Shown piece by piece: positions 32,697 to 43,397 of a DNA stretch of 64,000 bases. Positions within the stretch are counted from its first letter, which is position 1. Each line of letters opens with the position of its first letter. Position numbers and translations under genes: made by a program. This stretch comes from Telopea speciosissima (taxonomy: Eukaryota; Streptophyta; Magnoliopsida; Proteales; Proteaceae), in NCBI RefSeq assembly GCF_018873765.1, contig NC_057924.1:14223001-14287000 (forward strand). Reading direction: 5' to 3'. A model generated the notes under the pieces. The model made no database searches. It was not told where the DNA came from and was given only the letters and a program-made list of their open reading frames with translations.

Positions 32697-34088
32697 GGGA
32701 TAAGTATGTGTACCCCCCGTTTCTGATAAGTCCACGTACCATCTCTCAATATTTCACGTACCACCCCTGTTTTATCCCCCTAATGCCATTTAAGTCCACA
32801 TTAGGTATTAAATGCTATAAAATGATCAAATTACCCTTTCTTCTATCTTTTCTAAAATTTGAAAAGACTTATTTGCCTTGACCTATTTTCTAAATTTTGA
32901 AAAAACCAAAATACCTTCGTCTTCCCCAAATCATCATCTTCTTTTCCCCAAATCATCATCTTCTCAATCTCAGTCCAGATGAGGATAACAAGGTGGGTTT
33001 GATCGCTGAGGGTGCCATTCAGCCTGTGGTTGGAGTTTTGCAGAGTGAGGATGGGACACCCAACTGCAGAGCTCTTGCAGCCACCATGTTGACGAGTCTG
33101 GCGGTGGTGGAAGTTAACAAGGCCACCATTGGTTCCTACCCTTTTGCTATTAAAGCTCTGGTTTCGCTTCTTCGAGATGGCAGCAGCAGAGAAAAGAAAG
33201 AAGCAGCCACCGCTCTTTATGCCCTTTGTTCATTCCCCGACAATAAGAAGAGAGTCGTCGAATGTGGGGCGGTGCCAATTTTGATCCAAATGGCTGATTC
33301 TGGGGTCGACAGGGCTTTTGAGGTTCTGAGTCTCTTGGCTAAATGCAAGGAAGGCAGAGAAGAAATGGCGAGGTTTGATGGTTGTGTTCCAATTTTGGTT
33401 GGAGTGTTAAGGAACGGAACTTCACGGTCCGTACAGCACGCCCTATCCGCTTTGATTTCGATCTGTTCTTACAGTGAACAAGTGGGTTCGGAGGCTAGAA
33501 GGGAAGGGGTTGTAGATATTTGTTTGGGATTGTTGGATGATGAGAGTGAAAAGATTACGAGAAACGCTTCGAGTTTAATTCAAGCTCTGTAGAAGTACAA
33601 GCCCACCAGTTGATTCGCCCTTAAATTTTTACATTTATAGGAAAACTTTGTGAGCAACGAAGCGAAAGAGCTCGGCTTTGGGGAGGAGCAAGGACGTTTT
33701 TTTCTTCTCCTTCGTACTTTACTTGTGGAGGTGGGCTTCACAGTGGGATGGTGATGGTGTTAATGGTGGGTGGGGGTGGGGGTGGGGGTGGGGGTGGGGG
33801 TGGTGTAAAAGAGATGATGATTTGGGAAAGATGAGGGCATTTTGATCTTTTTAAATTTTAGTAAATAGATCAGGGCAATTAGGTCTTTTCAAATTTTAAA
33901 AGAAATAGAAGAAAAGGTAGTTTGGTCATTTTATAGCATTTAATACCTGATGTGGACTTAAATGGCATTAGGGGAGATAAAGCAGGGGTGGTACATGAAA
34001 TATTGAGGAATGATACGTGAACTTATCAGAAGCTTAGGGGGGTATGAGGAATATTAGGTGCATTACAAGGGGTACACGTACTTATCCC
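32697..34088 (+). mobile_element. Pack-MULE carrying a U-box/ARM gene fragment
   Basis: The termini GGGATAAGTATGTGTACCCC and GGGGTACACGTACTTATCCC begin ~270-bp inverted repeats (32697-32966 and 33811-34088) that align along nearly their whole length, apart from a ~30-bp gap near the left end. A perfect 9-bp duplication TTATTATTT (32688-32696, 34089-34097) is the hallmark of Mutator-like transposition. Between the TIRs lies a piece of host coding sequence plus a (GGGGGT)n microsatellite at 33766-33803. No transposase is present, so mobilisation would need a MULE elsewhere. It sits inside the larger TIR element at 31401-34590 and is therefore younger than it. Confidence 0.95.
32897..33592 (+). 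pseudogene. Captured C-terminal ARM-repeat part of a PUB8-type U-box protein
   Basis: Open frame of 231 codons. The first ~23 residues are encoded by the left TIR, and the remaining ~208 are an armadillo-repeat region: NKVGLIAEGAIQPVVGVLQ, NKATIGSYPFAIKALVSLLR, KKEAATALYALCSFPDNKKR, ECGAVPILIQM, FEVLSLLAKCKEGREEM and RNASSLIQAL, then a stop. This matches the C-terminal ARM domain of plant U-box E3 ligases, closest by eye to PUB8. The U-box itself is absent, so it cannot act as an E3. The captured part has no in-frame stop, and its natural C-terminus and stop are kept. The TIR supplies an in-frame ATG at 32897, so a TIR-ARM fusion protein could be made if it is transcribed. Confidence 0.85.
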
Positions 34089-34237
34089 TTATTATTTTGG
34101 TGAAAAGTTACGTAGTACTCACTCTTGCGTGAGGATAACACCAGCAAGAGGACGGACAATTAGAGAAATGGGATGGGTATGGTAGCAGGGACAAAGGGAG
34201 GTGGATGGGTAAAACCATCCAAAAAAATATTTGGGTT

Positions 34238-34479
34238 TTTTACCAATGCCCCTTAAAAATACCCATTTATTCAAATGCTTCCTACAACTTTTCGAATTGC
34301 AAAGTAAAGGAAGCAGAGGGGCATTTTGGTCATTAGATTCTCTAAAAGTAACGTCTAACATTCCAAATTAACGGACTGGACCAAAATGCTACACTGTTTT
34401 GAAAGTATGGGGAGTTTACGATTAGAAAAGTTGTAGAGAGCATTTGGACAAATGGCCATTTTTAAGGGAACGCTATTTT
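34238..34479. mobile_element. Foldback MITE nested in the right TIR
   Basis: The left arm CCCCTTAAAAATACCCATTT...ACAACTTTTC is inverted at the right as GAAAAGTTGT...AAATGGCCATTTTTAAGGG, with arms of about 65-70 bp. It interrupts the right arm of the element at 31401-34590 between CTAGCC and the TTTTTGGATGG motif. No coding capacity. Confidence 0.65.
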
Positions 34480-34590
34480 GGCTAGTTTTGTAATTTTAAA
34501 CTCAATTTTGAGTAATTTTCGTAACTGAAACACTAAATGGATAAATTTGTTATGTAAAACCCGATAGTATCTAATCTTGTAATTTTTCCT

Positions 34591-35480
34591 ATTAATTAAT
34601 CTTTAGTGAAAGAATGCTAAGCACGTAACTGGTATTGTGTGAGGATGTGTACCTGCACCCAGACACAGTCTGAGGCGAAAAGACCGCCACACCTCCTGGA
34701 AAGGTCATCGGTCGGCTGGCAGAACCAGGCATGCACCCAAATACTCTGCAGCCGTCGGATGCGCTGCGGAGAGGATCAGAATCCTCCTTCCCTTCACATA
34801 AGCTTGATCGACCCACACATTTAGCTTTCAAAAAAATCAAATTCCACGTGTCATCCGTGTAATATATTGTGCCCCTTGACCACTACCTATTTGAGGAAAA
34901 TACTCAATGACAATTCTATGCTTTAGATTTCTTCCACATGGAGCAAAGAATGTTGGGATTAAAGCTTCCATGGATGCCCTGCGGCAATGGAAAATGGACA
35001 TTGTAGTACAGACCGTTTGGTTTGTCACTTTTCAGATGAACAGAACAAACTACACGTCTACACCCCTAATTCTCTTTTTTTCTTTTAGGGTGATAGAAAT
35101 AGAATCAAACAACCACTTCACACAGTTCATAAGAAACCATCATTAACAATCGGCAGAAAATTAACACAGTAATTCTTTCAAGCAAACAAACCCTTTATTC
35201 CTCCCCCTACCCCCAAAAAGTTTTCTCCTTATCAACCTTTGATATCAGTTATAGATGTATTTGTAGTTGCAGAGAAGCAAGATCAATATTAAATAGAAGA
35301 AGAAGAAGAAGATCAGTTTTTGATTCGGGGAATTTGATTTGGGATTTACTACATAATAAATTTAACAAAATAGGAAGGTTTTTTGATCCATTAATTACAG
35401 GAAGCAAAGACCCAAAATTAAGATGAACAACCTTAAAAGCTAATACAACCTACTGAAAATTTTGATTTCTTAACCTAAAA
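34591..35480. other. Intergenic and 3' flank of the next gene
   Basis: TGTACCTGCACCCAGACACAG near 34648 is one end of a small repeat also seen near 12450 and 62740. The last ~250 bases are probably the 3' UTR of the minus-strand gene that ends at 35481. Confidence 0.4.
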
Positions 35481-36002
35481 TCAGACAACTTCTCCGGCCC
35501 TCCTCACAAGGGCAAAGTACCCAAGAACCGCACAAACGGCAGCGACGATGTTGCCTTCTCTGAGCACAATCTTGATGGCAAACCCTATAATATCGGCCGT
35601 AATCTTCCTGCCCTCACTTACCAGCGACCTCCGAGGCTTCCCACAGAAGGTGAGCAACACAAGAACGGTGATCCATGTTACCAAGGTAGCAGGGACGGCA
35701 ACGGCAAGCGCTGCTACCATGGAAAGCAGACCAAACACGGCACCGCAGAGCACCGACGCATAAAGGGCAGGCCACCCAAAAGCCCTAGAAGAAGAAGAAG
35801 AAGAAGACGAAGAGATGGTGGAGTAGTACCAGGAGAGTATGGATCGAAGGAGATTCCATGAGGAAGAGAAGAGAAGACCATACACAAACACAAAGAGACA
35901 AACCCATGTCCTCCTCTTGCTCATCAGCCTCAGCCAAAAAGAGGGCATCTTTGATCTTTCCTCTTCTCCTCCTCCTCCTCCCTCCTTCCCGTCGTCGGCC
36001 AT
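35481..36002 (-). CDS. Small multi-pass membrane protein (173 aa), plant-specific
   Basis: Single-exon frame on the minus strand. The N-terminus is polar and Gly/Glu-rich (MADDGKEGGGGGEEERSK). Hydrophobic segments lie at about 32-50 (WVCLFVFVYGLLF), 77-98 (WPALYASVLCGAVFGLLSM), 99-122 (VAVPATLVTWITVLVLLTF) and 147-166 (GNIVAAVCAVLGYFALV). A Ser-run (about 65-73) comes from a TCT microsatellite. A KPRRSLVSEGRKIT loop between helices 3 and 4 looks like the conserved part. I recognise the type as an uncharacterised plant membrane protein but cannot name it. The upstream region has a (CT)n(GT)n tract at 36119-36157. No frameshift or truncation. Confidence 0.75.
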   Translation of the reverse strand: MADDGKEGGGGGEEERSKMPSFWLRLMSKRRTWVCLFVFVYGLLFSSSWNLLRSILSWYYSTISSSSSSSSSRAFGWPALYASVLCGAVFGLLSMVAALAVAVPATLVTWITVLVLLTFCGKPRRSLVSEGRKITADIIGFAIKIVLREGNIVAAVCAVLGYFALVRRAGEVV

Positions 36003-36119
36003 TCAAGATTGGAGATTGAACACCCACAAACGGCAACACCGATCAATCAATTTTTCCTGCGAATTTCCCCTCTCCTTACTCTGGAAAATTTTCCTGCTTC
36101 CCTTACTTAGGAATTGGGG

Positions 36120-36157
<38 letters not shown>

Positions 36158-37979
36158 CAGAGGGGATACTATTGAGGATTTTGTGTTTTGCCCAGATAAG
36201 ACCTTGCCTTTGTTGAGAATGACGGTTGTGTGATTCTTTTTTTTTTTTTTTTTCCTGATTTGCCCCGTAGTCCTTAGTCTTCAGAATGGTAGATTCCCAT
36301 GATCTCTTCCCGGTGAGGACTTTGGAGTGAGGACTGATCAGAGAAAGAAAGAAAGGAAGAAGAGCGCTAGTTAGATGCTAGAGCTAGAAGAGAGACCCTA
36401 GAGAGCATGGGGGAGGACACAGGACAACAGGAAGAGACATGGGGTGGTGTGTTATGGTGTTGGACCACCGAACAGCAGCAGCTGCTGGGTCTCTCTCTTT
36501 TTTTCACTTTTGAAGTTTTCACAGATGTGTACTGTACATACTATATACTGTGAATAGTACTAGTCAACAATAGGGTTATCGTCAATGGTCCATTTTCGGA
36601 TTTTGTAATCTCCACTGCAGGTTTTTGTGCCAGTGGTTTGGCCTGGGTCACCATACCCGATACCCATTTTTTTCATTTAACAGTGTTACTGGTGGAGGCC
36701 CTGAGATACCCCTGAGCTTCTATTTTATCCAGTTTCGTGTTGGCAGAAAGGGTCTTCTCTGCGCTTCTGCCACAGCATCAATTTCCTGATTTCATTTGGA
36801 GTTTTAGCCTTTCAGGGCAGCACACACACTGTCACACTCCTATCTTCTCTCTCTCTTTCTCTCTTAGTATGGGCTTTAGGTTGGATTCTTGGATCTGGGC
36901 TTATTGTTTGAGGTAATGAAGGGACCCATAAATAGGTTCCTCCTTATAAAGTTCTATTCCAACAGCTAAGACCGATTCTAACTCAAGGGAAGTTGGCAGC
37001 CCTAACAGTTGCTCTTGCAGAGAGACCAAGGTTAAATAGCAAGAGTCTTGCTATTTATGGGTCTTCTCCCATTGATGAATAAGTGATTAAACTGATAATC
37101 CAAAAGCTCCCAACATATAGATGGCCACACCATGGTTCGATCGGATAGGTCAGATCGGCCGTTTCATACAAATATCAATTTTGGTACGGGCTGATACCGA
37201 TTTCTGATCAATCCATATTGATAGGTCCGTACAAACCAAAGGTAAAATGGTAAAAAATCAATTTTTAGATAAAACTAAAACCAGGGTCAAATCCATCCAA
37301 TATAGGCCAATTCAGATCGATATATGTTCATCCGATACAAATTCCTAAATCCCTGGCCACACAAAAGGATTAAAAACCCAAATTGGGATCCAAATAGGTG
37401 CCCTAGTTTGAAATAGGCCGATCCAGATCAGTCAAAATCCAATTACAATTCTTAAACATTGGTCATAGAACTCTCCATTCCCTAAGAAGTTTGGATAAAA
37501 CAAAACAGAACAGAGGGTGTGAAATGTGAAATCCACCGGACCCTTCAGCTTACCCACTGTTTTATTTCACCAATACTACACACCCTTCAGACTCTGTTTT
37601 GTTAATTTCAGGTGAATAGTGAAGAGCACTGCCCCAACAGAATGTAAGAACTAAGGTTGTTATAGCAATGTAAGAATTTAGGTTGTGATAGCATTGATCA
37701 CCGTCAAAACCAATACAATACAGACATGAATCATCCCCTATCAGACAAATTTACCCCCGATTTTCGTTAAAAATTGGTTTCTTGGCTGTTTTACCCCTGG
37801 TCAATACTGTTTCACTGATACGGTATCGAGATCAGCGGCTAACGATACCAATACGGATCGGATCACCCTCAAACCATGGTTGCAAGTGGTGGAGGTCCAT
37901 TTCTCTTCGAATTTTCTGGGAAAAGAAATAGGTCAAGGTCAAGGTCAAGGTCCATAAGTAGCAGTAGAATAATGGATTT
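36003..37979. other. Promoter side of the membrane-protein gene, then intergenic
   Basis: A (CT)n(GT)n microsatellite at 36119-36157 and a T-run near 36238 lie within a few hundred bases of the start codon. From about 37130 to 37460 and 37800 to 37870 the sequence contains GATCGGAT/TACCGAT-type degenerate repeats also found at 43990-44080 and 44660-44740. No gene is supported. Confidence 0.45.
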
Positions 37980-38118
37980 TTATCTGCTGCTGTAACTGCA
38001 GCGCTCCTGTACTCATCGAGCAGCGCTGCAGGTGCCATGTGAGGCCCGCTGTGCACACATGGCACCTGCAGCACCGCAAGATGGAGTACAGGAGCGCTGC
38101 AGTTACAGCAGCGTATAA
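37980..38118. mobile_element. Palindromic MITE, family member 1 (139 bp)
   Basis: TTATCTGCTGCTGTAACTGC starts an arm whose inverse ends GCAGTTACAGCAGCGTATAA. The outer ~28 bp of the arms (GCTGCTGTAACTGCAGCGCT then CCTGTACTC) match perfectly, and the inner arms (GCAGGTGCCATGTG / CACATGGCACCTGC) match again around a short loop. The element is GC-rich against an AT-rich background. Confidence 0.85.
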
Positions 38119-39684
38119 TGATCTGTAGAATAATAGAATGTAGAACAGCAGGTCAATGTGAAATGGCAGAGATTTTACAGTGAAAATCACTTAAAGAAAA
38201 CGTTAATATAAGAAGGCCGTCCTCACAAGCTTCGGTGCAATGTGGACTGAGGAATCGCATACTTTTCTATTGGTAGGAGTCCAGATACTAGACGACAGCA
38301 CTGATGCAATCCCATAGAGGCTTTCTCTAGACATTTTCACTTGTTTAATCATTCCACATCTCCAAGAAGAGAATTGGGTAAAAGAAGGCTTCCATGCCCA
38401 CAGAATCAAAAAGTATAAATAAATTTCAAAGAAAGGGGAAAGAACCATAAAATAGAGTCGGATAGAGACGTACCAGATGCTCCAAATACAGAAACCACAA
38501 TTCTGAAAGTGACTTTTGACTTTGACTGGTGCAAATTTTCAATAATCACTGCCTATGACAAGTTTGAAACAAATAAGATCTATGGTCAAGGAGAATGATT
38601 AAAGAAGAAATAGGCTCGATGTTATCCAACCAGTTAAGAGGTTTAATACAAAAGAAAATCAATTTGGAGTCGGCAGTTTTCTGAGCCCAAGAACCCATCA
38701 TCATTGAGGGCTTACTCAACCCAACAAGAGTCTACATTTTGCACTTTTATCCCCTCCACAGTAGACCTGCAACCACTCATTCCACCAATGACAACTTTCA
38801 TGATTTTTTGTTTTAATAGCTGCAAATTTGATCTGCTACTGGTTATACTGAAGGCCTCGGGTTAGCTTTCTAATCCCACCTAATCCCAGTCTTGAGTGAT
38901 TTATTTGAATGCTTAAGGAGTTCCATCAATCTGAAGTTGAAGGAGAAACAAAATTTTAGAAATTACAAATAATGACAGACTTTCTATTCTCAACACAAAA
39001 GCCCTTCTGTTCTAAGAAAAAATTTATTTTCCCCTAGTGTTAATTCTAAAGAATTCTACAAAAGTTTTGTATAAAACAGTTTTCTAGTGCCATATAGTTA
39101 ACATCTTCAAAAGGGTTCAGAATATTGACATATTTATATTTCTGTCAGGGATATATTACTTGTTGGTTTGCCGTAATATTTGTCAATTCGAGTTCTCTGA
39201 TGTGAGTGTGGGCCCTAGACGACCAACTAAAACACAAAGTTGCATGAGAAACATTAATTATTATAAACAAATTATCATAACAAACTTTTTATCCCCCTTG
39301 TATATCATATGCAGCCAAAAGGAATTCCGTGAGGTTCTACTATTTCTAATTAGTACTCAATCAATCAAGGTTCCATTTTAAACAATAGGTATTAGTAGCC
39401 ACCCATCAACTGGCTGTTGAAAGTCTAACAGCAAACCTTTTCCCCCAAAAAAAAAATACAAAAAACAAAACAAAAACAAAAATTGGGGGAGGGGGTAAAA
39501 AAAATTAAAAAAGGCCAGAGCATCCAAGAAACTGAAGTAAGAAAACATTATGGTGACAACTGAAGAAATTAATCATGAACTTGAACAGGAAATTTATAAC
39601 AGCAAGAGAGGAGAGAATCCTCTACAGGTATAATGTTTGTAAATACATTAGATTTGCTTTAGGGAGAGGGTTCCCCATGGACCT
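38119..39684. other. Intergenic, no gene seen
   Basis: Mostly AT-rich unique-looking DNA with A-rich runs near 39440-39510. I see no domain, RNA gene or element terminus. Confidence 0.4.
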
Positions 39685-39752
39685 TTATCCGCTGCTGTAA
39701 CTGCAGCGCTGCTGTGCGCATCATGCGGCGCTGCAGTTACAGCAGCGTATAA
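39685..39752. mobile_element. Palindromic MITE, family member 2 (68 bp)
   Basis: TTATCCGCTGCTGTAACTGC ... GCAGTTACAGCAGCGTATAA. It shares the full ~25-bp terminal repeat with the element at 37980-38118 but has only a ~20-bp centre (TGCTGTGCGCATCATGCG). The two copies are about 1.6 kb apart. Confidence 0.85.
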
Positions 39753-41012
39753 AAATTCGTTCCCCGTGACCCTATTGTGCTGTGTGGGGGAGGGGGGGCT
39801 CTACACACCACACCAGTGGTGGTGCGGACGATGGTGTATCCTCCACATGGAATCCACATGGTCAGTAAGAAAGAAAATAATAACAAACCCATGTGAGAGA
39901 AATAGTACTCTGGCGTTGTGGCGATTCATTTCCCTTGCTTTTATCAGCATACCACTGGAGCTGCTTTTTCATTCCTTCCGAAGGCACAACCAACACTTTC
40001 CAAAGGCATGAATGGATGAGCAGGGACAACAATCATAACCATAGGATCTGTTAGGATTTATTCATCAGCAAAAAAAGAGCAAAGCTAACAAAAGACAAAG
40101 TTAGAAGTCGAGACCAAGATTTCTAAACTTAGATTCAGATACCAGATCGGTCTTCATCAAATCGGATTTGAATCATTCTAGAATTGGCAGGAATCGTTCA
40201 GACTTGGACTAACTCAAACTAAGTAAAGAATCAGGGATAATCGGGATCACACCCAGTAGATTTCCAAAACCCTGGCAGAGAACCAAAGATTAGGCCACAC
40301 AGCACTATGTCCAGATTCTGCAGAAAGATATTATAGAAGCACAATTACAACAATGAAACTCATATCAACATCCCATAACAATCAACATCGTCAAAACCTC
40401 AGCTCCAAAACATCCACTGCCGGCTCAAACTTTCTGAACAGCCGCCGGGCGAGCGGGGGGGGGAGGACTCTACAGAGAACTTGAGCTAACTTATGTATTG
40501 AGGTGTAACAATATTTCTATGATCGTGAACAGTTTTTGCACTAAAATCACCACCAAAAAAAAAACTAAAAAACAAGACACTGTTTCTGGAGCCAAATCTA
40601 CTCGTAAAATAGACAAGCCCAAAAAACCCAGAAATTCTCAAGAATCTCAACAGGACCGAAAAAGTGCTAATAGCTATGACCCATGGAAATTGGTCAATTT
40701 ATAAACAGGTATAAACAGAAGATGACCCTAGGTACCAGATGCAGTCCCTTTTTCTTACCTCTAATTCACTTGGCAACTTATATCCCTTCAGCCACATATA
40801 ATGAAAAATCAGAGGTCACCAATCCAGCCAGTTCAACAAAGATTTCGAAGTGAAGCTGACTGATTAAATGATCTAGATCTTCATTCTTACTTTGACATAA
40901 GCCTAACGGTGTGTCGAGTAGCATTTGCAGAGAACTCAAAACCTCATAAGAACAGGAAGATGAACACATCTTTCTCACCATCACCACCACCATCATCATC
41001 AACAACCACACC

Positions 41013-41051
<39 letters not shown>

Positions 41052-42752
41052 CAGGGGGCAGAGGAGGAGGAGGAAGCTACTGAAACATCCTTAAAAAGAT
41101 CAGAAAATAAACATAACAGCTGAAACATTTTCCCTGCAACCAAAAAACGTTCAAATAAACTCATAATTGAATAAAGCATCCAAGTCATAAACTGCACACA
41201 GCTTCTGATGTAACCTCTCAACCCATTAACATTGTCAATTCACAGAGGAAAACACAAGTCAAATCATCAGTAAACAACACAACTGGAATTTCATTTGATA
41301 AAAATGGAAAAAAAAAAAAAAAAGAAGCATTGCAAACAAACATATAGACTTGACCCATGAGCACAAACACAATAAAACTAGAATGTGATTTGATCAAAAT
41401 GACAAACACAATTGCAAACACACAAACAGCAGGTGTATAACCCCCACACCTTGTTTGAGTGTGGGGAGAAAAGCACCATGGAATGAGTTCCATATATACT
41501 GTACAAACATGTTACATGCTCCAGCATAAAGCTTCAGCCAGAATTAAGTTAATGGGTATCAACAAATCAGATATTGCTCATGTTCCAAGGTCTTGTGGGG
41601 ACAATGGGAACGTGACCCAGGTAAAAACTATAAAGAAGCCTAATCCACCAAAAGAAAACGTAGAAGAGCTTACTAGCCAAACCTCCTACAACCATAGGAG
41701 ATCAGGCCAACGACCGAGAGAATAGTCAAGTCTATGCACAGCAAGCAAAGGATGTAATAGAAACAGCCATATGCTAGCAAATTTAGAATTCCTCTGATAT
41801 CATTAAACCTGTAACATACCAATTATCCATTAGTTTCTCCTTGTGACAGTTCTCAGAAATATTTAGGAACAAAATGAACTAAATTGGTTCAGTTATCTAT
41901 TGAAGATTACAGATTCTGAGATCACATGGGCATACATATTTTAATTCAGCAAAGGATGAAAAAATGGACTCACCATAAGGAGATCTATTCTCACTGCAGC
42001 CCAAATAGACTGAAAAGATACACAGAAAACAGTACTCCATCAATCATTCCTCATAAATCTCACTATAGAAACAAATATTCACACAGCTAAAAGGTAAAGA
42101 CTCAGACAGATACACAGTTGAGCTTCTCCAGGAAGCCCATTTAAGCTGAATCACCGCAGATTTGATGTAGATGGGCAAGTGTTTGTTTTGAAGCATAACT
42201 TAAGAAATTACACAAATGATAGCCCCATTCCTCAGTCCTCGCATCACACATTAATTATATTAACAATTATGATGTTTCTTGGACATCTCAACAGATTAGC
42301 ATCTTAGAATGAGCATAAAGTAAGCAAAGCATCATCTAACTCAAGGGCTAACAGCAATATGAGATATCTTTCATTATTGTGGATAGAAAAGTAGATTTAC
42401 AATGAGAACACTACAGAAAGCTGGGCATTCGGTTATGTTCGAAAACACTAAAAAAGAAAAATAAGCATACGGAGGATCCCAACGCAAAAATCAGCCAAAC
42501 ATGCTGACCCAAACACAGCTATTGTCTATATCCACTACTTATAACAAAACTTGCACGCGGTGATGTTACAGTATAGGGTGGAATATTTGATTCCAGTATG
42601 GTATGTACTACACCATTTCTAATCCAGTTCATCAGTTAGCGGTTCGCAAAGCACAAGCAGGAGAGCAGCAAACGAGAACCTGTTTCGACAATGCGATTCA
42701 CAGCTCTGGCCATGGCAGCAACAAAGAAAACCATACTTTATATATCACGAAT
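39753..42752. other. Intergenic, no confident gene
   Basis: Contains a (GT)n(GA)n microsatellite at 41008-41052. One minus-strand open stretch (about 40795-40950) encodes SLQMLLDTPLGLCQSKNEDL, which looks non-random, but I cannot link it to a family or to splice sites. The last ~150 bases before 42753 are probably the 3' UTR of the next gene. Confidence 0.35.
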
Positions 42753-43187
42753 CTAATCATACTTCTCCCTCCACGAGTAGATGAGGAAGAAAACCCACGA
42801 GAGCGCCAAAACGATATCTCCAACAACCTGTCTTGGCCAATCACGAGCAAGATCCTCGAGTCTCCTCTCAAAGTAAAACCTCCAGACGGCGACAGAGACA
42901 TGGATAAGCACGAATCCCTTAGCAAAGAAGCTCTGGAACTCTCTGTCCTTAACAAAAGCCACCATAAACAAGAGACATCCAATCGCAGACAACAACAACC
43001 CGGCGAAGGAATCTGAAGTCTGGATCAAGAGCTGATCATGAGGCGTAGAACCCCAAAGCTTACTTGCTGTCTCAGTACCGTGACCGACAATAGAGATCTT
43101 ATCGAGATAAAACATCATGAGAGCTCCGCAGGAGATAGCAATCGCGGAATGAAGAATACAGATCAGGAAGAACACAGACGATCCCAT
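42753..43187 (-). CDS. Small four-helix membrane protein, plant conserved family (144 aa)
   Basis: Minus-strand, single exon. It reads MGSSVFFLICILHSAIAISC (helix 1), a polar loop with GHGTETASKLWGSTPHDQLL, helix 2 (SFAGLLLSAIGCLLFMVAFV), KDREFQSFFAKGF, helix 3 (VLIHVSVAVWRFYF), ERRLEDLARDWPRQVVGD, and helix 4 (IVLALSWVFFLIYSWREKYD). I start at 43187 (MGSS), where the hydrophobic helix begins. The frame extends to a Met at 43241, but the extra 18 residues look like leader sequence. This resembles the uncharacterised plant family listed as DUF7865; the number is from memory and no function is known. The C-terminal WREKYD and the HDQLLIQTSDSF loop look like the conserved signature. Confidence 0.8.
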   Translation of the reverse strand: MGSSVFFLICILHSAIAISCGALMMFYLDKISIVGHGTETASKLWGSTPHDQLLIQTSDSFAGLLLSAIGCLLFMVAFVKDREFQSFFAKGFVLIHVSVAVWRFYFERRLEDLARDWPRQVVGDIVLALSWVFFLIYSWREKYD

Positions 43188-43361
43188 CGACTCAGCAATG
43201 CTTCTTTCTTCAACAACTATAAGATGATTGTAAAAGCCCAATATAGAGAAATAAAAACCCTAGTAGACACAGATTCATTGTTATGTATAAATGAGTAAAA
43301 ATCAAAAAACAGAGAAAGAGATAGATACAGAAACAACTGATCAATGTGAAAAAAAGCTCTG

Positions 43362-43397
43362 AAACCCTAACCCTAACGCGTCATTCACGCGTCATTC
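43362..43397 (-). promoter_or_regulatory. Telo-box plus duplicated ACGCGTCATTC element
   Basis: Upstream of the minus-strand membrane-protein gene, AAACCCTAACCCTAA (43362-43376) is followed by two adjacent copies of ACGCGTCATTC (43376-43386 and 43387-43397). Telo-boxes are known growth- and translation-linked promoter elements. The repeated GACGCGT/ACGCGTCA core resembles CGCG or bZIP-type sites. Position, about 175-210 bp from the start codon, fits a proximal promoter. Confidence 0.55.

Larger units (their letters stand above)
31401..34590. mobile_element. Long-TIR DNA transposon, host of two nested elements
   Basis: The left end AGGAAAAATTACAAGATTA (31401 on) is the inverse of the right end TAATCTTGTAATTTTTCCT (to 34590). 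The arms stay partly similar for about 110 bp to a shared CTAGCC boundary (31508 and 34480). Similarity then resumes as TTTTTGGATGATTTTACCC after a foldback MITE that sits in the right arm (34238-34479). The TIR is therefore about 150 bp, typical of a Mutator-like non-autonomous element. The flanks (AATATTAAT, TTAATTAAT) are only weakly alike. The interior (31549-32696) holds open stretches with no recognised domain, possibly captured sequence. Confidence 0.6.

Noticed and set aside
35785-36216. Plus- and minus-frame proteins opposite or overlapping the membrane-protein gene
   Set aside because: They are out-of-frame readings of the gene and its CT/GT microsatellite leader.
37980-38118. microRNA precursor hairpin
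   Set aside because: The near-perfect long palindrome recurs with the same ends at 39685, which is the signature of a MITE rather than a miRNA gene.
40498-41725. Several short open frames
   Set aside because: Low complexity, microsatellite-driven, and without family resemblance or splice signals.
43188-43241. Upstream Met start for the four-helix membrane protein
   Set aside because: The extra 18 residues are polar and unlike the rest; MGSS at 43187 opens directly into helix 1.
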